Positions 33,391-45,050 of a stretch of 64,000 bases of DNA are shown one piece after another; positions within the stretch are counted from its first letter, which is position 1, and each line of letters opens with the position of its first letter. The notes under the pieces were generated by a model. It saw nothing but the letters and a program-made list of their open reading frames with translations. It ran no database searches and was not told where the DNA came from. Location of the stretch: contig OY744537.1 in NCBI GenBank assembly GCA_963556195.1, forward strand, positions 23,675,941-23,739,940. Direction: 5' to 3'. This DNA is from Sepiola atlantica. Taxonomy: Eukaryota; Mollusca; Cephalopoda; Sepiida; Sepiolidae. A program made the translations under genes and the position numbers.

Positions 33391-33620
33391 TAAATGTCTG
33401 AAGAAATGTGTGTGTGCATGTATGTATTATTTTACGAAAGAGAAAAAATATATTGGAAGGCTTCTAAAATGTCCAACCATGAGCCATAGATGCAGATTAC
33501 AACCTTATGAATCTAATTTTCAATTTAATAATTCTAACCTTCAATGCTTTAAAATGAACAACCCATCTTTCTAATTGGTTTTGTTTGTTTAATTTCTCAA
33601 AGTCTTATATCACATATATG

Positions 33621-33663
<43 letters not shown>

Positions 33664-33672
<9 letters not shown>

Positions 33673-34023
33673 TAACCGACAACTCCTGTCTGGCTATTTT
33701 TGTATGAATCCCATCCATTTTCCGGATTAAAGTCCTAATCTCGGATGAGAATTGGCTGATGAAACTGCCGTAATTTTCTTTTAGGTCCAAAGTACTTTCT
33801 GACCCATCTGGGTCCATCTTCAGTGGAATAATGTCAATCAGGTAAAGACCCGGAGTGAGTTTATAGTTAATTTTGGCGGGAAAATTTAAAAGTACTTTGG
33901 ACCTAAAAGAAAATTACGGCAGTTTCATCAACCAATTCTCATCCAAGATTAGGACTTTAATCCGGAAAATGGAAGGGATTCATACAAAATTATCCAGACA
34001 TGAGTTGTAGGTTATTTTTAATA
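33664..34023. mobile_element. Foldback element 5
   Basis: Arms 33664-33798 and 33889-34023 are reverse complements at over 90 %: CTTTTAGGTCCAAAGTACTT faces AAGTACTTTGGACCTAAAAG, and AAAATAACCGACAACTC faces TGAGTTGTAGGTTATTTTTA. The 90-bp loop has its own GACCCATCTGGGTC palindrome. The left end abuts a 40-bp (TA)n tract. The frame 33605-33817 merely reads through the arm. Confidence 0.85.
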
Positions 34024-34604
34024 ATACGTGCCTTAGAGAAAAAATGCTGCCTCGATACACATATATACATACATAGATATATATCAGTGATGTGAGTAAC
34101 CAATGACAAAAAAGCTGAAATCGAAATTAATTTTCCAACCTAGCCCCCCCCCCCCCCCCCGCATTCGTTCGAAGGTTTCCTGCTAGTCTAAAATAAAACC
34201 ATTAAGATGATACTAAAAAAGCAATAGCCAACACTTAGATTTGGTTGATTGTTTTTTTAATATTTTCACTTTTCAAAGTTCAGTTGAGACACTCGTTAGA
34301 TTTATGAGCTTCCATTTCTGATGCTTCTTCGGTTACATGTTTAAATTCTGAAAAGAAGAACGGAATTAAAAAAATTGGGAGCATTTGTTAGTAAAGCCTT
34401 ATTAGTATCAGCTGAAGTAGGTACATAGGTTTGCAGTGATTAATAGATAACCCAAATGTCTACATTGTTTATTATTCAATTATCTAATTATTTGTGTTTT
34501 TTTATGCACCGACAGCAATACATCCGTAAAATCTGGTTTGGATCGTTTGTTTTACAACATATCAACCCTTTCATACAATTATAAGCACGTTGCTATTTAA
34601 ACCA

Positions 34605-34905
34605 TAATCAGCAGCATCATATTCGGTTTAACGTCCGTTTTACATGTCAGCATGCATTGGAAGTCAATTTCTAAAACCATCCAAACTAAACTATCTCTGG
34701 TCAAGTCTTTATTTATCCCTCTTTCTCTCAAGTCCATCTTTCTCACTTCCTCCCATGTTTTCCTTGGCCTTCCCCTGCCAACTGACCCTGCTATCTCAAT
34801 TGTTCAACATCTAACCCAAGAACTCTCATCCATTCTTTCAACGTGACCATATACAATCAAAGTCTCCCGTTCAGCACACATCTCCCTATACTGTCCAGAT
34901 TTAAT
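34605..34905 (-). pseudogene. RTE-like LINE 3' end
   Basis: Minus-strand DNA encodes GRGRPRKTWEEVRKMDLRER-like sequence (the RGRPRKTWEE block) and closes with TTAAACCGAATATGATGCTG, the common terminus. The 5' truncation is near 34905. Orientation is the same as all other copies of this family in the window. Confidence 0.7.
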
Positions 34906-34915
34906 CTCACTCTGA

Positions 34916-35200
34916 ATTAGGGAGGAAATTGTGGGTTCATACCTTTCTAACAGTATCAGTACATATATGAATAGAATAGTGTGGGGATTTATTGAGGATA
35001 AGAGTTAGTGAGATGGATAGACTGATAGCTGAATAATGAATGATGAATACTATGAAAGGATTGAAAATATTCACATACCACCCACTCAAAACAAAAGCCA
35101 ACCCAGAAAACAGCAATTTTTCTCCCTTTGTCAAAAACATTGCTCATGGAATGTGAGGACAAAAGGACAAAATAAAGGAAAGTGATAGAGTTATGAGGGT
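34916..35200 (-). repeat. SINE-B tail and LINE 3'-end fragment
   Basis: 34920-34965 carries the GGGTTCATACCTTTCTAACA part of SINE family B on the minus strand; 34970-35160 is the same sequence as 17280-17400 (CCCAGAAAACA, CATGGAATGTGAGGA). Both neighbours also occur together at 16790-17440, so the association is old. Confidence 0.5.
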
Positions 35201-35343
35201 GCCTCCCCCCTATTTTGTCCTGGTGTTCCTCTTGCCAGCACTTGTGTTGACTGAACTATTTTTGTCAATATCTGACTTGGATAGAGATTGAAAAAAATTA
35301 TTTTAATTATAAATCGGTTTGATTTCAGTGCTAAACATTTTAT

Positions 35344-35885
35344 AGATAATTTATAGAAGGCAATTCACAATGGGAGAATGTGTCGGATAGGAGCAGGATT
35401 GAAACAAGACAGGTTGAAGGTAAAAATGGAAATAAGTTTTTCTATTTTTTTATTTTTTGGTTAAACGTATTTACCGTTACAATAATAATTATTCATATTT
35501 TCTTTTTATCTTATAAATCTTATTTATCTTCTGTGTCACTTGATGGTATGTCTGTATAATATATCTTGTAAAATCCCCTTCTTCAGATGTTCATTCAACT
35601 CTGATCTTACAACAGTCGCTATTTGTATGATAAACATCTGAAGAAGGGATTTTTTCTCAAAATATTATGTTATCTAGACCTACCATCAAGTGACACTGAA
35701 GGAAAGTAAGATTTATAATTTAAAAAAAAAGAAATATTAAAAAAAAACTATTGAAAAGGTAAATAAATAATAAACTTTAAAAAAAAAAAGGAAAACTTAT
35801 TTTTCACTTATCTTTGTTTCGTCTTATTTTCAGTTCTGCTATCCAACACATCCCCACATTTTGAATTGCTTTCTATAAATTATCT
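35344..35885. mobile_element. Foldback element 6
   Basis: Outer ends: AGATAATTTATAGAAGGCAA at left, TTGCTTTCTATAAATTATCT at right. Inner pairs: GTGTCACTTGATGGTA with TACCATCAAGTGACAC, and CCCCTTCTTCAGATGTTCAT with AACATCTGAAGAAGGG. Arms are about 260 bp and gapped by A/T-run differences. No frame of interest. Confidence 0.8.
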
Positions 35886-36294
35886 CATATAGCTAGATAG
35901 ATGATGAGAATAAAAACTCAGTGAAATACAATATTTATTAAATCATCAGTTGTTCATATAAGAGTTATCTAAAAACGCTTTTTTCTTTTCTTCCCTTAAT
36001 CCATGGATTTTCAAAGATATGAAATTCGACGGATAAGTCAGTACAATTTACTGTAATGCAAACATTTGAAAATACAAAAATATAAAAGATACAAAAATAT
36101 AAACAATTTAAAAAGTTTAAAATATGCAAAGAAAATCGTAACTATTGAAGACCCAATTGATGATTTAATACATATTGCATTTTATCCAATTTTTATTCTC
36201 ATCACTTATCTTATATTATTGCTCTATCTCGTATATCGAGCATTGACTATTCAAGAGCAGATATAATTTAAAGATATAATTTTTATCTTTATCT

Positions 36295-36331
<37 letters not shown>

Positions 36332-36335
<4 letters not shown>

Positions 36336-36539
36336 ATTTTATGAAGGCTTACCAAAGCATTCCTTTCAGGACACCAATGATCACCATTAAAGATATTTTT
36401 TCTTACAAATTTTATTTATTCAAATTAAATGTTTTTTAACATTTAATTTGAATAAATAAAATTTGTAAGAAAAAATATCTTTAATGGTGATCATTGGTGT
36501 CCTGAAAGGAATGCTTTGGTAAGCCTTCATAAGATCACA
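36332..36539. repeat. Near-perfect 102-bp palindrome with TTTT loop
   Basis: Arms 36332-36433 and 36438-36539 are complementary with one mismatch (36338/36533), and the loop is 4 nt. AAGGCTTACCAAAGCATTCC and GACACCAATGATCACCATTA are on both strands. It lies directly after a (TA)n(GT)n tract. Lack of decay means recent origin or maintenance by gene conversion. Transcripts would form a 102-bp hairpin. Confidence 0.95.
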
Positions 36540-37146
36540 TATAAATGCTCTATACTCGAGTATCATCGAGCTTGTTTTTATTGGAACAACCCCGGTCTTC
36601 ACTGAATGATCTATTTTATAAGTGAAAAATCTAAATATATATATATATATATATATAAATATAGATATATATATATTACATACAATGCTTCAATCAAACT
36701 ATATTGACCTCTAAACCTTTAAGAATAATAATCTGGAAGGGTATTAACACTCATGTCAGCGTGGTTATAAAGTTTGAAAGCAGACATACTAATTACATTC
36801 TGTTTTGCTACCTGATTGTACAAACTTTCCTTTGTATGCTATTTTAATAATCAGCAAAGTACTGATTATTTTATTGTAGGAAATTTAGCCTGAAAGTTAT
36901 TGCTCATAACCTGCTGTGGAGGTCTCTTGGATTTCTTAGGTGGCAAGAAAATTACTAAGTGGCAAACATTTCATTAATTTGTCTTTCTTTATTAGTAATT
37001 GAATACTAAAAATAGTCTTCAATTTGACAATTTGTTGATGACCTTCAGACTAAAATCATTATTTGCCATGTAAAAAAAAAAAAAAAGAGACAAGCTATTG
37101 TTTCATGGTTATAAACAACACCAGTTTTGAAATATTGGAGAGAAAA

Positions 37147-37192
<46 letters not shown>

Positions 37193-37737
37193 AAATGAAT
37201 AAATGTGAAAGTTTGACCCATTTCTCTCCCTAACAATAAAGTCAAAACACCCCATTTCATGGTAATTCAACTTTAGACAATAGACGCACCGTCTTTTTGT
37301 ATATACTGCTTATGTATGTGTTTATGTCAGTCTTTAGGTTAACTAATTTGCATATTGGTTTTCAAAAAATACATTTTATTAATTTAACTGTTATTTGTTA
37401 TTGTTTTCTAATTCAATTATTGTTTTGATTTTAATATAACAAATAGTTCTGTTTCACAATATTGTTTTATTTCCTGGAAAAAAAGGCCGGCTTGATTTTC
37501 AACAAATTTCAAGTGAAAAGGCAAATTCATTTCTTTATGGTTACATTTAAAGAAAAATAAGTTTGTCTCGAAATTACCTAAATGTTTATGTTTATCCATA
37601 CGATTAAATGAAAAAGATTCTTTTTTGTATTTACAAAGTTATGAATGAAATGTTTATTATTTTACATTAATGTTTCAAGTTTTTCAAGTAGTGAACTTTA
37701 CAAAGTGCTATGGGCTGGCAAAGCCAGCTAGTAATTA

Positions 37738-37744
<7 letters not shown>

Positions 37745-37771
<27 letters not shown>

Positions 37772-37985
37772 TTGGAAGTTTCTCAACCATTAAAACTATA
37801 TTTAAAAAAAAAAAAAATAAAATAAAAGAATAAAATAAAAAAAACTTCCCAAGTCGTTCAGTGGAAAATCACTCATGTAAGTAAATTTAACTTTTTCAGT
37901 TGTTATATTAGTTTGCTTCTAACATTAAGGGATCATCAGTTGTTTACCATGAAAGACTTTTGGGAATTTATATATATATATATAT
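37745..37985. repeat. Dispersed repeat R1, copy 2
   Basis: Same ordered words and TA-tract borders as 2940-3175. The A-rich middle differs in length. A (TA)n of 28 bp precedes it and another follows it. Confidence 0.6.
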
Positions 37986-38035
37986 ATATATTAGAATATC
38001 CGTCCCAGGATGGGGACAATTCCCTGAACAGAACA

Positions 38036-38520
38036 GTTTTGCACCACTTTTATGTCCCCTTACATATCAAAATATAATGCTACTAAACCTTATGTCTAGA
38101 ATCCTTATTCTAATTTTGATCAAAATCAATTTCATGATTTTGAGTTTAGAAAATGTGCCAAATTTAAGGCTTAAGCTTAAGAGGTCTTAAAAAATTGGAA
38201 TTCAGGGAATCTCGCTTAATTGGTGTCTAATGTAAATATGAATTATTTTTAATTTTCACATGAAAAAGTTATGCCTATATTATACCACCTAAAAAATTTT
38301 TAAATGCTTAAAAGAAACTGAAATTTGGGGAATATTTATTAATATCTATTATTAAAATTTCACAAAATCAGAGATATCTGAATTTTCACTAAGGACTTCC
38401 ACCCCCACTTTGCATAAAAGTAAATTAGACTAAATATAGCCCACATTACACATCCTTACGACTAGTAGCTGTGTTCCAAATATCATAATTGGTTAAGCGT
38501 GAATTCTGTACATACAAATA
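38036..38520. repeat. Dispersed repeat R2, second copy
   Basis: TTTGCACCACTTTTATGTCC, CTTATGTCTAGAATCCTTAT, GATATCTGAATTTT and TAGCCCACATT occur in the same order as in 32430-32880. Similarity is about 75-80 % by eye with indels. Confidence 0.65.
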
Positions 38521-38674
38521 TATGAACATGTACACATACCTAACACACACACATATATATATATACACACACATAACATAGATCTATGTAAAGTGAATTA
38601 CATGATCAATTTGTGTTGCAAGAATTCAACATAACAGATTGTGTACAATCGTTTCTGAAACCATATATATATAT

Positions 38675-39031
38675 ATTAAAAGTTGGACCTATACAGCATT
38701 TAAGTTGACACATCAAACCGATTCTCACGAGCAAATTTTCATTTGTTGTTGGCACTCTAATAACGTACTTCACTACAGTTTTATTAAAACAATTAAGTAG
38801 TCCCGTCAACTAGTTATATGGAAACATATTTCAATTATGACAACAAAAAAAATCAAAATCAGCCAGGGGAATAACTCTTTTTTGATTGAAGAATATAAAA
38901 AAGTTGTCTCCCTTACAACTAAAAGTTTGTTTATTTTTCTGTATAAGTTTTAAAAATGTGCTAACAAAAAAAGATTTATAGGCTAAAATGACGTCACTGC
39001 ATCCTGAGGAATGCCGGGTAGGTACAGCTAG
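38675..39031 (+). mobile_element. Dispersed repeat R3, copy 2
   Basis: Begins after a TA tract with TTAAAAGTTGGACCTATACA and ends AAATGACGTCACTGCATCCT, GCCGGGTAGGTACAGCTAG. Middle words TTTTCATTTGTTGTTGG and GGGGAATAACTC are shared with the other copies. It contains one CRE octamer (TGACGTCA near 38990). Confidence 0.6.
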
Positions 39032-39375
39032 CAGAAAGACCTACATTGCTCGGGATTAAATGAGGAATCCTATGACCTTCCCCTAGCCCATAACAGCATA
39101 TTAATTCTTTTTTTTTTTTACATGTTATCAAATTAATTTTTAGAGTTAGGCCCAAGGATGTACTCATCATTGATTGGAAATGAATGACGATCCTTGTGTA
39201 CTATCTTTTCAAGCTCTGAACTTTATATTACCATTCCTATTCTTATTTTTTAATTTCTAGAATGTTCAAGTTATAAATCATTTAAATAAAGCCGTATTTC
39301 CTTTTTATAAGTGTCCGGTGCAAACTTATTGTTTCCTTTTTGATCAAAATGAAATATACTTTTCCAAGTGCCTTA

Positions 39376-39834
39376 GGGGTGGGACGTAATGGGTGAAAAT
39401 TTCAGATTCATGCGAGTAGTATTTTTGTGTGTTCATTTATACATAAATAACACTAAACAATCAAACATTTTGAAAATTTTGCAAAATTCAGAAGGTGCAG
39501 GCCACTAGTTTTTGGCTATTTTACATTCATGAAAACTCTTTCACAGCCTGAAAATGGTCCTAAAGTAAAGTACTATATCAGATTTAACCATCTATATCCA
39601 TTCATAGCTTTTGAGGATGTTTTAGGACCTGCAATGTCGCATGAAAACACTCTTTCACCGAAAAATGATGAATTTTGAGTCCCGTGGAGCCCTAACGGCT
39701 ATTTTTGGTCTGCACCTTCTGAATTTTGCAAAATTTTCAAAATGTTTGATTGGTTAGTGTTATTTATGTATAAATGAACACAAAAAAAATACTACTCGCA
39801 TGAATCTGAAACTTTCACCATTACGTCCCACCCC
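39376..39834 (+). mobile_element. 459-bp palindromic MITE, copy 1
   Basis: Flanked by TA (39374-39375, 39835-39836). Inverted termini of about 130 bp begin GGGGTGGGACGTAATGGGTG and read through AGTAGTATTTTT, ACACTAAACAATCAAACATT and AGAATTTTGCA-type words to the GGTGCAG motif. The unique middle (about 200 bp) contains TTAGGACCTGCAATGTCGCA. Same length as copy 2 at 45350, whose middle is in the opposite orientation. No transposase. TA duplication suggests Tc1/mariner mobilisation. Confidence 0.85.
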
Positions 39835-39836
39835 TA

Positions 39837-40730
39837 ATTCTATATTAGTTTTAAAATATATTTGATTATAGGAGCTTTCTCCAAAACCCTAAAAGGAGTT
39901 TGTGAACAAACAAACAGAAACTGCAACTTTATATATAGATATATAAGAGAAGATTATCATATATACTAGCAAATATATTTGCATTTGGCTACATATGTAA
40001 TATTCTTAGTCAAAAACCAAAAGTATGTAACATTAAAAAAAGTTACAATGCCAACATAAAATTTAATATTTAAATTCTTACTTTAGGTCAACATATTTTT
40101 TTTTCTTTATTTTTGGGAAATCAGATAATTTTTACAAAATGTTAACTGATAAAATTTATTTAAAATATAGATCTGTTGTTTTTTTGGTATTCAGTTCAAT
40201 GCAACCATGAATTTTTTTTCTTTAATTCTGTGATGTATTTTTGTCTTTTGTATAATTATCTGTGCAAAATCAAGGACTATAAATTTCATTTCATTTAAAA
40301 AGTTTAAATAAGACTAAAAACAACCCTTTCACCAAATTTCAATTTTGTATAAGATTTTAAATGGGAAGTTATTGTTGAGAATAAAGTTTTACTTTTGCAG
40401 TAATTTTTGTCACAGACACTAAATTTCAATTATATAATATTGGATCACATTTGTTTTTCTTTTTCTTTTTTTTCTGGTCTTGCATTTAAATTTTAGTGAA
40501 CTTATATCATAATCTAGCTATAGTCACTATTTTATTTATATGAGTTTTGTTGTTTTGACATTAGGAGTTATCATTTTTGCATTATTTTTCTTCAGACTAT
40601 TGTCCTTAGTAACGTCGATATTTTTTTATTTCTACGGTTAATTTATGGTTAATTTATGGTAAGGTTTTTCCTGTATTTAAATAGGCTTGTTGTTGATTTC
40701 TAGAAATAAAACTTGACCGTGAATGCTAAT
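39837..40730. other. AT-rich spacer
   Basis: No gene or recognised repeat. A TTAATTTATGG duplication lies near 40637-40662. Confidence 0.4.
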
Positions 40731-40734
40731 AGCT

Positions 40735-41045
40735 GCTCTCAACATTTCCTGGAGGCAGCAGCCTACAAAAGAGCAACTCTATGGACACCTATCTCAGATC
40801 TCAGCCTGGATCAGAGAGAGGAGAAACAGATTTGCTTTTCATTGTTGAAGGGCTAAGGGTGAAATCGTCAGTGATGTCCCTTTGTGGATGCTGAAACAGA
40901 GATATAATTAAGTGGGGAGGCCACACAGCACCTATGTAAAGCAACTAGCAGAGGGCACACAATGCAGCCACGAAGACCTACCTGGTGAGATCGAGGATAA
41001 GATGAGATGGTGTGAGAGAGTCAAGAAGATCTGTAACACTGATAA
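40735..41045 (+). pseudogene. LINE ORF2 C-terminal relic
   Basis: In one frame: SDVPLWMLKQRYN, then VGRPHSTYVKQLAEG and LPGEIEDKMRWCERVKKICN, resembling the last 60 residues of RTE-like ORF2 (SDLVLW, GRPxxTYxxxLxxD, MxDRxxW blocks). An earlier frame shows a weak DLSLDQREEK remnant. Stop and frame changes near 40900. Family differs from the minus-strand copies. Confidence 0.6.
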
Positions 41046-41879
41046 TATCGATTATTTTATAAAAAAAACAATACATTAGAAGACCAGAGAGCACATCGGC
41101 CGAAATGTAGAGATATAAGTATCAATATTGATGAGGACAATAACGTGAGTAAATAACAATGACGGTGAGTGACTGACTGAGTGGACATTTGCATGAATAC
41201 GACAGACATGGAAGGAGCACATTTTCGAAACTTTAAAAAAAAAAAATAGAAAATTAAAAATCATTATTTTAATTTCAACTGTTTGTATAATCAGACGAGA
41301 ATAACATCAGTTCATATCTATATTTTAAAAAAAAAAAATTAAAAAATAGATATGACATTATCATTCAAACAGGTGATAATTTTGACAGGCTGCTAGTTAA
41401 CAGGCTGATATAATGACTCATATATGTCATTTTTAACCGTGATTTAATTTATGTGTAAACCGAAATACAATTAAAAATTAAAAATAAAAAAAAGATGGTG
41501 TAACTTTTGAATGAAATGTTACAAGTTTACATCAGAAAAGTTAAGTAAAAAGATTGTTCTTCTCTAAACGCATTTAGCCGATTTCAGGACAAAGTCAGCA
41601 ATAAAAGTAATCTAATTACAGCCTTTAGACTACCAATTCTTGAAGTGTCGATTGATCTCTTCAACTCACTATTAACCAAACCAGGAATGGAGTTGGTGGT
41701 GGCCATCTACTAATATTGTCTTTATCTTGAAAAGGACTTATATAAGTTGAAAGCACTAGGAAATTTTAAACAATTTTTCTTCAACGTAGAAAAAAAAAAA
41801 AAAATTACTCGTCCATAAAGAAAACTTGGATAAAAGACTGAACCACCAAAAACGGTCATTTTTTTATCAAACATGTTTT

Positions 41880-42165
41880 TTCAATCTGTTATTTGGATCA
41901 TTCGGATTACTGTTCTCATTTTTTATGTTATTCTCACAACGTTTCGGCTGATGTAACCTCTGACCTTCACGTGCAACATGTCGAACTCTGGGATCTGTAT
42001 GAAATTTCGAATGGAACCCTTTACCAAAATTCCATACAGATTCTAGAGTTCAACAAGATACACCTGAAAGGTTACATCGGCCGAAACGTTGTAAGAATAA
42101 CATACTAGATGAAAACAATAGTCCGAATCACCGAAATAATCCAAATTATCAATCCTCATCTCAAA
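41880..42165. mobile_element. Foldback element 7
   Basis: CGGATTACTGTTCTCATTTT and ATTCTCACAACGTTTCGGCT at the left mirror GGCCGAAACGTTGTAAGAAT and GAAAACAATAGTCCGAA at the right; the central TTTCGAATGGAACCC separates GATCTGTATGAAATT and AATTCCATACAGATT. Smaller relative of 9286-9650 and 12118-12600, lacking their tRNA-like core. Confidence 0.75.
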
Positions 42166-42257
42166 AATTCTGAAACATGATGTTTGAACCTCATACATAT
42201 ATATATATATAGATATATGTATATCTATATACATATATCTATCTCTATATATCATTG

Positions 42258-42300
42258 CTGATGACGGCTGTGAGCCAGAAACATGTGACCATGGATTACT
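42258..42300 (+). ncRNA. Degenerate hammerhead-like motif, copy 1
   Basis: CTGATGA (42258-42264), hairpin CGGCTGTGAGCCA, then GAAAC (42278-42282). The core is intact but ATGTGACC replaces the expected NUH cleavage site and there is no stem I partner upstream, so it is probably inactive. It lies 128 bp before copy 2, sharing about 60 bp (GACGGCTGTGAGCCAGAAAC, CCATGGATTACTTTTATGTA). Confidence 0.4.
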
Positions 42301-42380
42301 TTTATGTACGTATAAAATAAAAAATATAGAGAGAGATAGAGATACAGAAATTTAGAAGGTTTGATCCTTGTCCATGTTAG

Positions 42381-42420
42381 CCATGCTGATAACGGCTGTG
42401 AGCCAGAAACTTGTCCATGG
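42381..42420 (+). ncRNA. Degenerate hammerhead-like motif, copy 2
   Basis: CCATG (stem I), CTGATAA (core, G8 changed to A), CGGCTGTGAGCCA (stem II GGCT/AGCC), GAAAC, TT, GTC (cleavage site), CATGG (stem I partner, perfect 5 bp). Helix III is only AC/GT. The architecture is that of a minimal type I hammerhead; the G8 change should abolish cleavage. Confidence 0.45.
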
Positions 42421-42779
42421 ATTACTTTTATGTACATATAAAATTAATAAAAATATATACATATATATACATATATATTTTAATATGAGACTAAATATAT
42501 ACTTTTAGAGAACTGAACATATAGTGAAATGGTTTAACCTCAATATACGAGATTGAGCAATTATAAAGTACACCTTACATTGAACAATCGAAGATGAAAT
42601 GGATTTGTTATCTGCACATCTTTATCTCTCTTCCTTCATCTATCTTTATATATATATATATGTATATGTAAGTACTTATAATCACCTATAATAATTTCCA
42701 TCATATATCGATCATGATCAGCCGTAATATTTATATCCTTCTCCACCCTACAAGGGCTGTGACAAGATCGAGTTTAATG

Positions 42780-43325
42780 TAGAGTGTAACCATGGAGTAA
42801 AGTCAACTCAATTTTTATTTCTTTGTATGTATAAGTTTAAAAATGCACAAAGAAATAACATTTTAGTTGTGAGGTAGACAACTCCTATTATATTCTTCAA
42901 TTTAAAATAAGAGTTATTCTCCTTTAGATTATTTGAGCTATGCTTATAATTGAAGATTATGACTGATGTGTCGCGTGACCTTTTTCAACATCAAAATTTA
43001 AAACTTTTCAAAATGTTACCTATTTATTTCCACAGTAAAGAAAAATAATTTATTATATTTGCTAAACGAAATAAGAAAAAAAAACTTGTTTTTTTATTTC
43101 TGACCTGAGCTGGTTTTTATTTTTAGGTGTTTATTTAAAAGTGTTTCATATTACCAATCGTTCAGGTCGTACAAAGTAATTTTTTTAAGTAAATTGTAGC
43201 AAAGTATTTTATTATATTGCCAATAACATGGTACAACAATAACAAATGAAAATTGGCTGGTCAGAAACAAAGTTTAATTTGTCAAGATATTTAGGTCCAA
43301 CTTTTAAAATCCGACAATAACTTTA
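42780..43325 (-). mobile_element. Dispersed repeat R3, inverted copy
   Basis: Minus-strand order from 43325: TTGTCGGATTTTAAAAGTTG, AACTTTGTTTCTGACCAGCC, AATTTTCATTTGTTATTGTT, then TTGTCTACCTCACAACT near 42880. The CTAG end is not preserved. Confidence 0.5.
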
Positions 43326-43329
43326 TATA

Positions 43330-43940
43330 TGATATATATAAAAGAAAAAATGATAGAGATATGTTGCAATAATCCACTCTAAGCATATGAGCTTATATTA
43401 ATAAATAATGAGACAATGAAGTTAATTCTGTGAATTAATTTGAATAAATAACATACAAAATTAGTAAATTCCATATTGTAATTTTACAAATTGATGCAAA
43501 AGATTAATGCATTTCTCACGGGTGAAACAAAAAGATTCATTGAACTAATAAATCAGTTTTATCTCGGCACTTTTGTTATAATACAAAATAACACAAACCT
43601 TATTATTTATTGCAAAGGTTTGTTCATTCTTTTGAAGAACAAGAAAAAGAAACATTTTAGCTAAGAATTACATAAATAAAACAGCAATAATGCCAAGAGA
43701 AAATTCCTTCTAAATTGACCTTGGCAGTCAAGGACAACTTTTTGTTTTCTCCTTTTGTTTCTCTTATTCATCTACAACATGAGAAAAAAATGGCTTCTCA
43801 CAAACATCAAATGTTTTAGGATTCTTCAGTTAACACAAAAAAAAAAAAAGGCTTTTAAAATGTTTCTAAACAAGTAGAGAGCTTAATACTTATTATTGCA
43901 CAACTAGAAAATGTTTGTTTAGGCCCTTGGAGGAAGCTTT
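43330..43940. other. AT-rich spacer
   Basis: No gene or recognised repeat before the 30-bp minisatellite. Confidence 0.4.
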
Positions 43941-45050
43941 ATTGTCCTATGATGATGTTTACCTTGTATAATTGTCCTATGATGATGTTCACCTTGTATA
44001 ATTGTCCTATGATGATGTTCACCTTGTATAATTGTTCTATGATGATGTTTACCTTGTATAATTGTCCTATGATGATGTTCACCTTGTATAATTGTCCTAT
44101 GATGATGTTCACCTTGTATAATTGTCCTATGATGATGTTTACCTTGTATAATTGTCCTATGATGATGTTTACCTTGTATAATTGTCCTATGATGATGTTT
44201 ACCCTGTATAATTGTCCTATGATGATGTTCACCTTGTATAATTGTTCTATGATGATGTTTACCTTGTATAATTGTCCTATGATGATGTTTACCCTGTATA
44301 ATTGTCCTATGATGATGTTCACCTTGTATAATTGTTCTATGATGATGTTTACCTTGTATAATTGTCCTATGATGATGTTCACCTTGTATAATTGTCCTAT
44401 GATGATGTTTACCTTGTATAATTGTCCTATGATGATGTTCACCTTGTATAATTGTCCTATGATGATGTTTACCTTGTATAATTGTCCTATGATGATGTTT
44501 ACCTTGTATAATTGTCCTATGATGATGTTTACCCTGTATAATTGTCCTATGATGATGTTCACCTTGTATAATTGTTCTATGATGATGTTCACCTTGTATA
44601 ATTGTCCTATGATGATGTTCACCTTGTATAATTGTCCTATGATGATGTTCACCTTGTATAATTGTCCTATGATGATGTTCACCTTGTATAATTGCCCTAT
44701 GATGATGTTTACCTTGTATAATTGCCCTATGATGATGTTTACCTTGTATAATTGCCCTATGATGATGTTTACCTTGTATAATTGTCCTATGATGATGTTC
44801 ACCTTGTATAATTGTCCTATGATGATGTTCACCTTGTATAATTGTCCTATGATGATGTTCACCTTGTATAATTGTCCTATGATGATGTTCACCTTGTATA
44901 ATTGTCCTATGATGATGTTCACCTTGTATAATTGTCCTATGATGATGTTCACCTTGTATAATTGTCCTATGATGATGTTCACCTTGTATAATTGTCCTAT
45001 GATGATGTTCACCTTGTATAATTGTTCTATGATGATGTTTACCTTGTATA
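43941..45050. repeat. 30-bp minisatellite, 37 exact-length units
   Basis: 1110 bp without a single indel. Unit: ATTGTCCTATGATGATGTT[C/T] then ACCTTGTATA. Only four positions vary (5, 6, 20 and 24), every time between C and T. Units 9-11 and 12-14 form an identical 90-bp higher-order block, partly repeated at 20-22; the position-5 C is confined to units 26-28; units 29-36 are homogeneous. Frames of 357-395 codons are open on both strands because 30 is a multiple of three, and show no sign of a real protein (no start context, no domain). Confidence 0.95.

Noticed and set aside
36420..36602. 60-codon minus-strand protein
   Set aside because: It runs through one arm and the loop of the palindrome; no family recognised.
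41930..42100. Hammerhead in foldback 7 (CTGAA...GGCCGAAACGTTGT)
   Set aside because: The position after GT is G or A-rich with no NUH triplet, and the core is inconsistent between copies.
43941..45050. CRISPR array
   Set aside because: Units abut with no unique spacers; the setting is eukaryotic.
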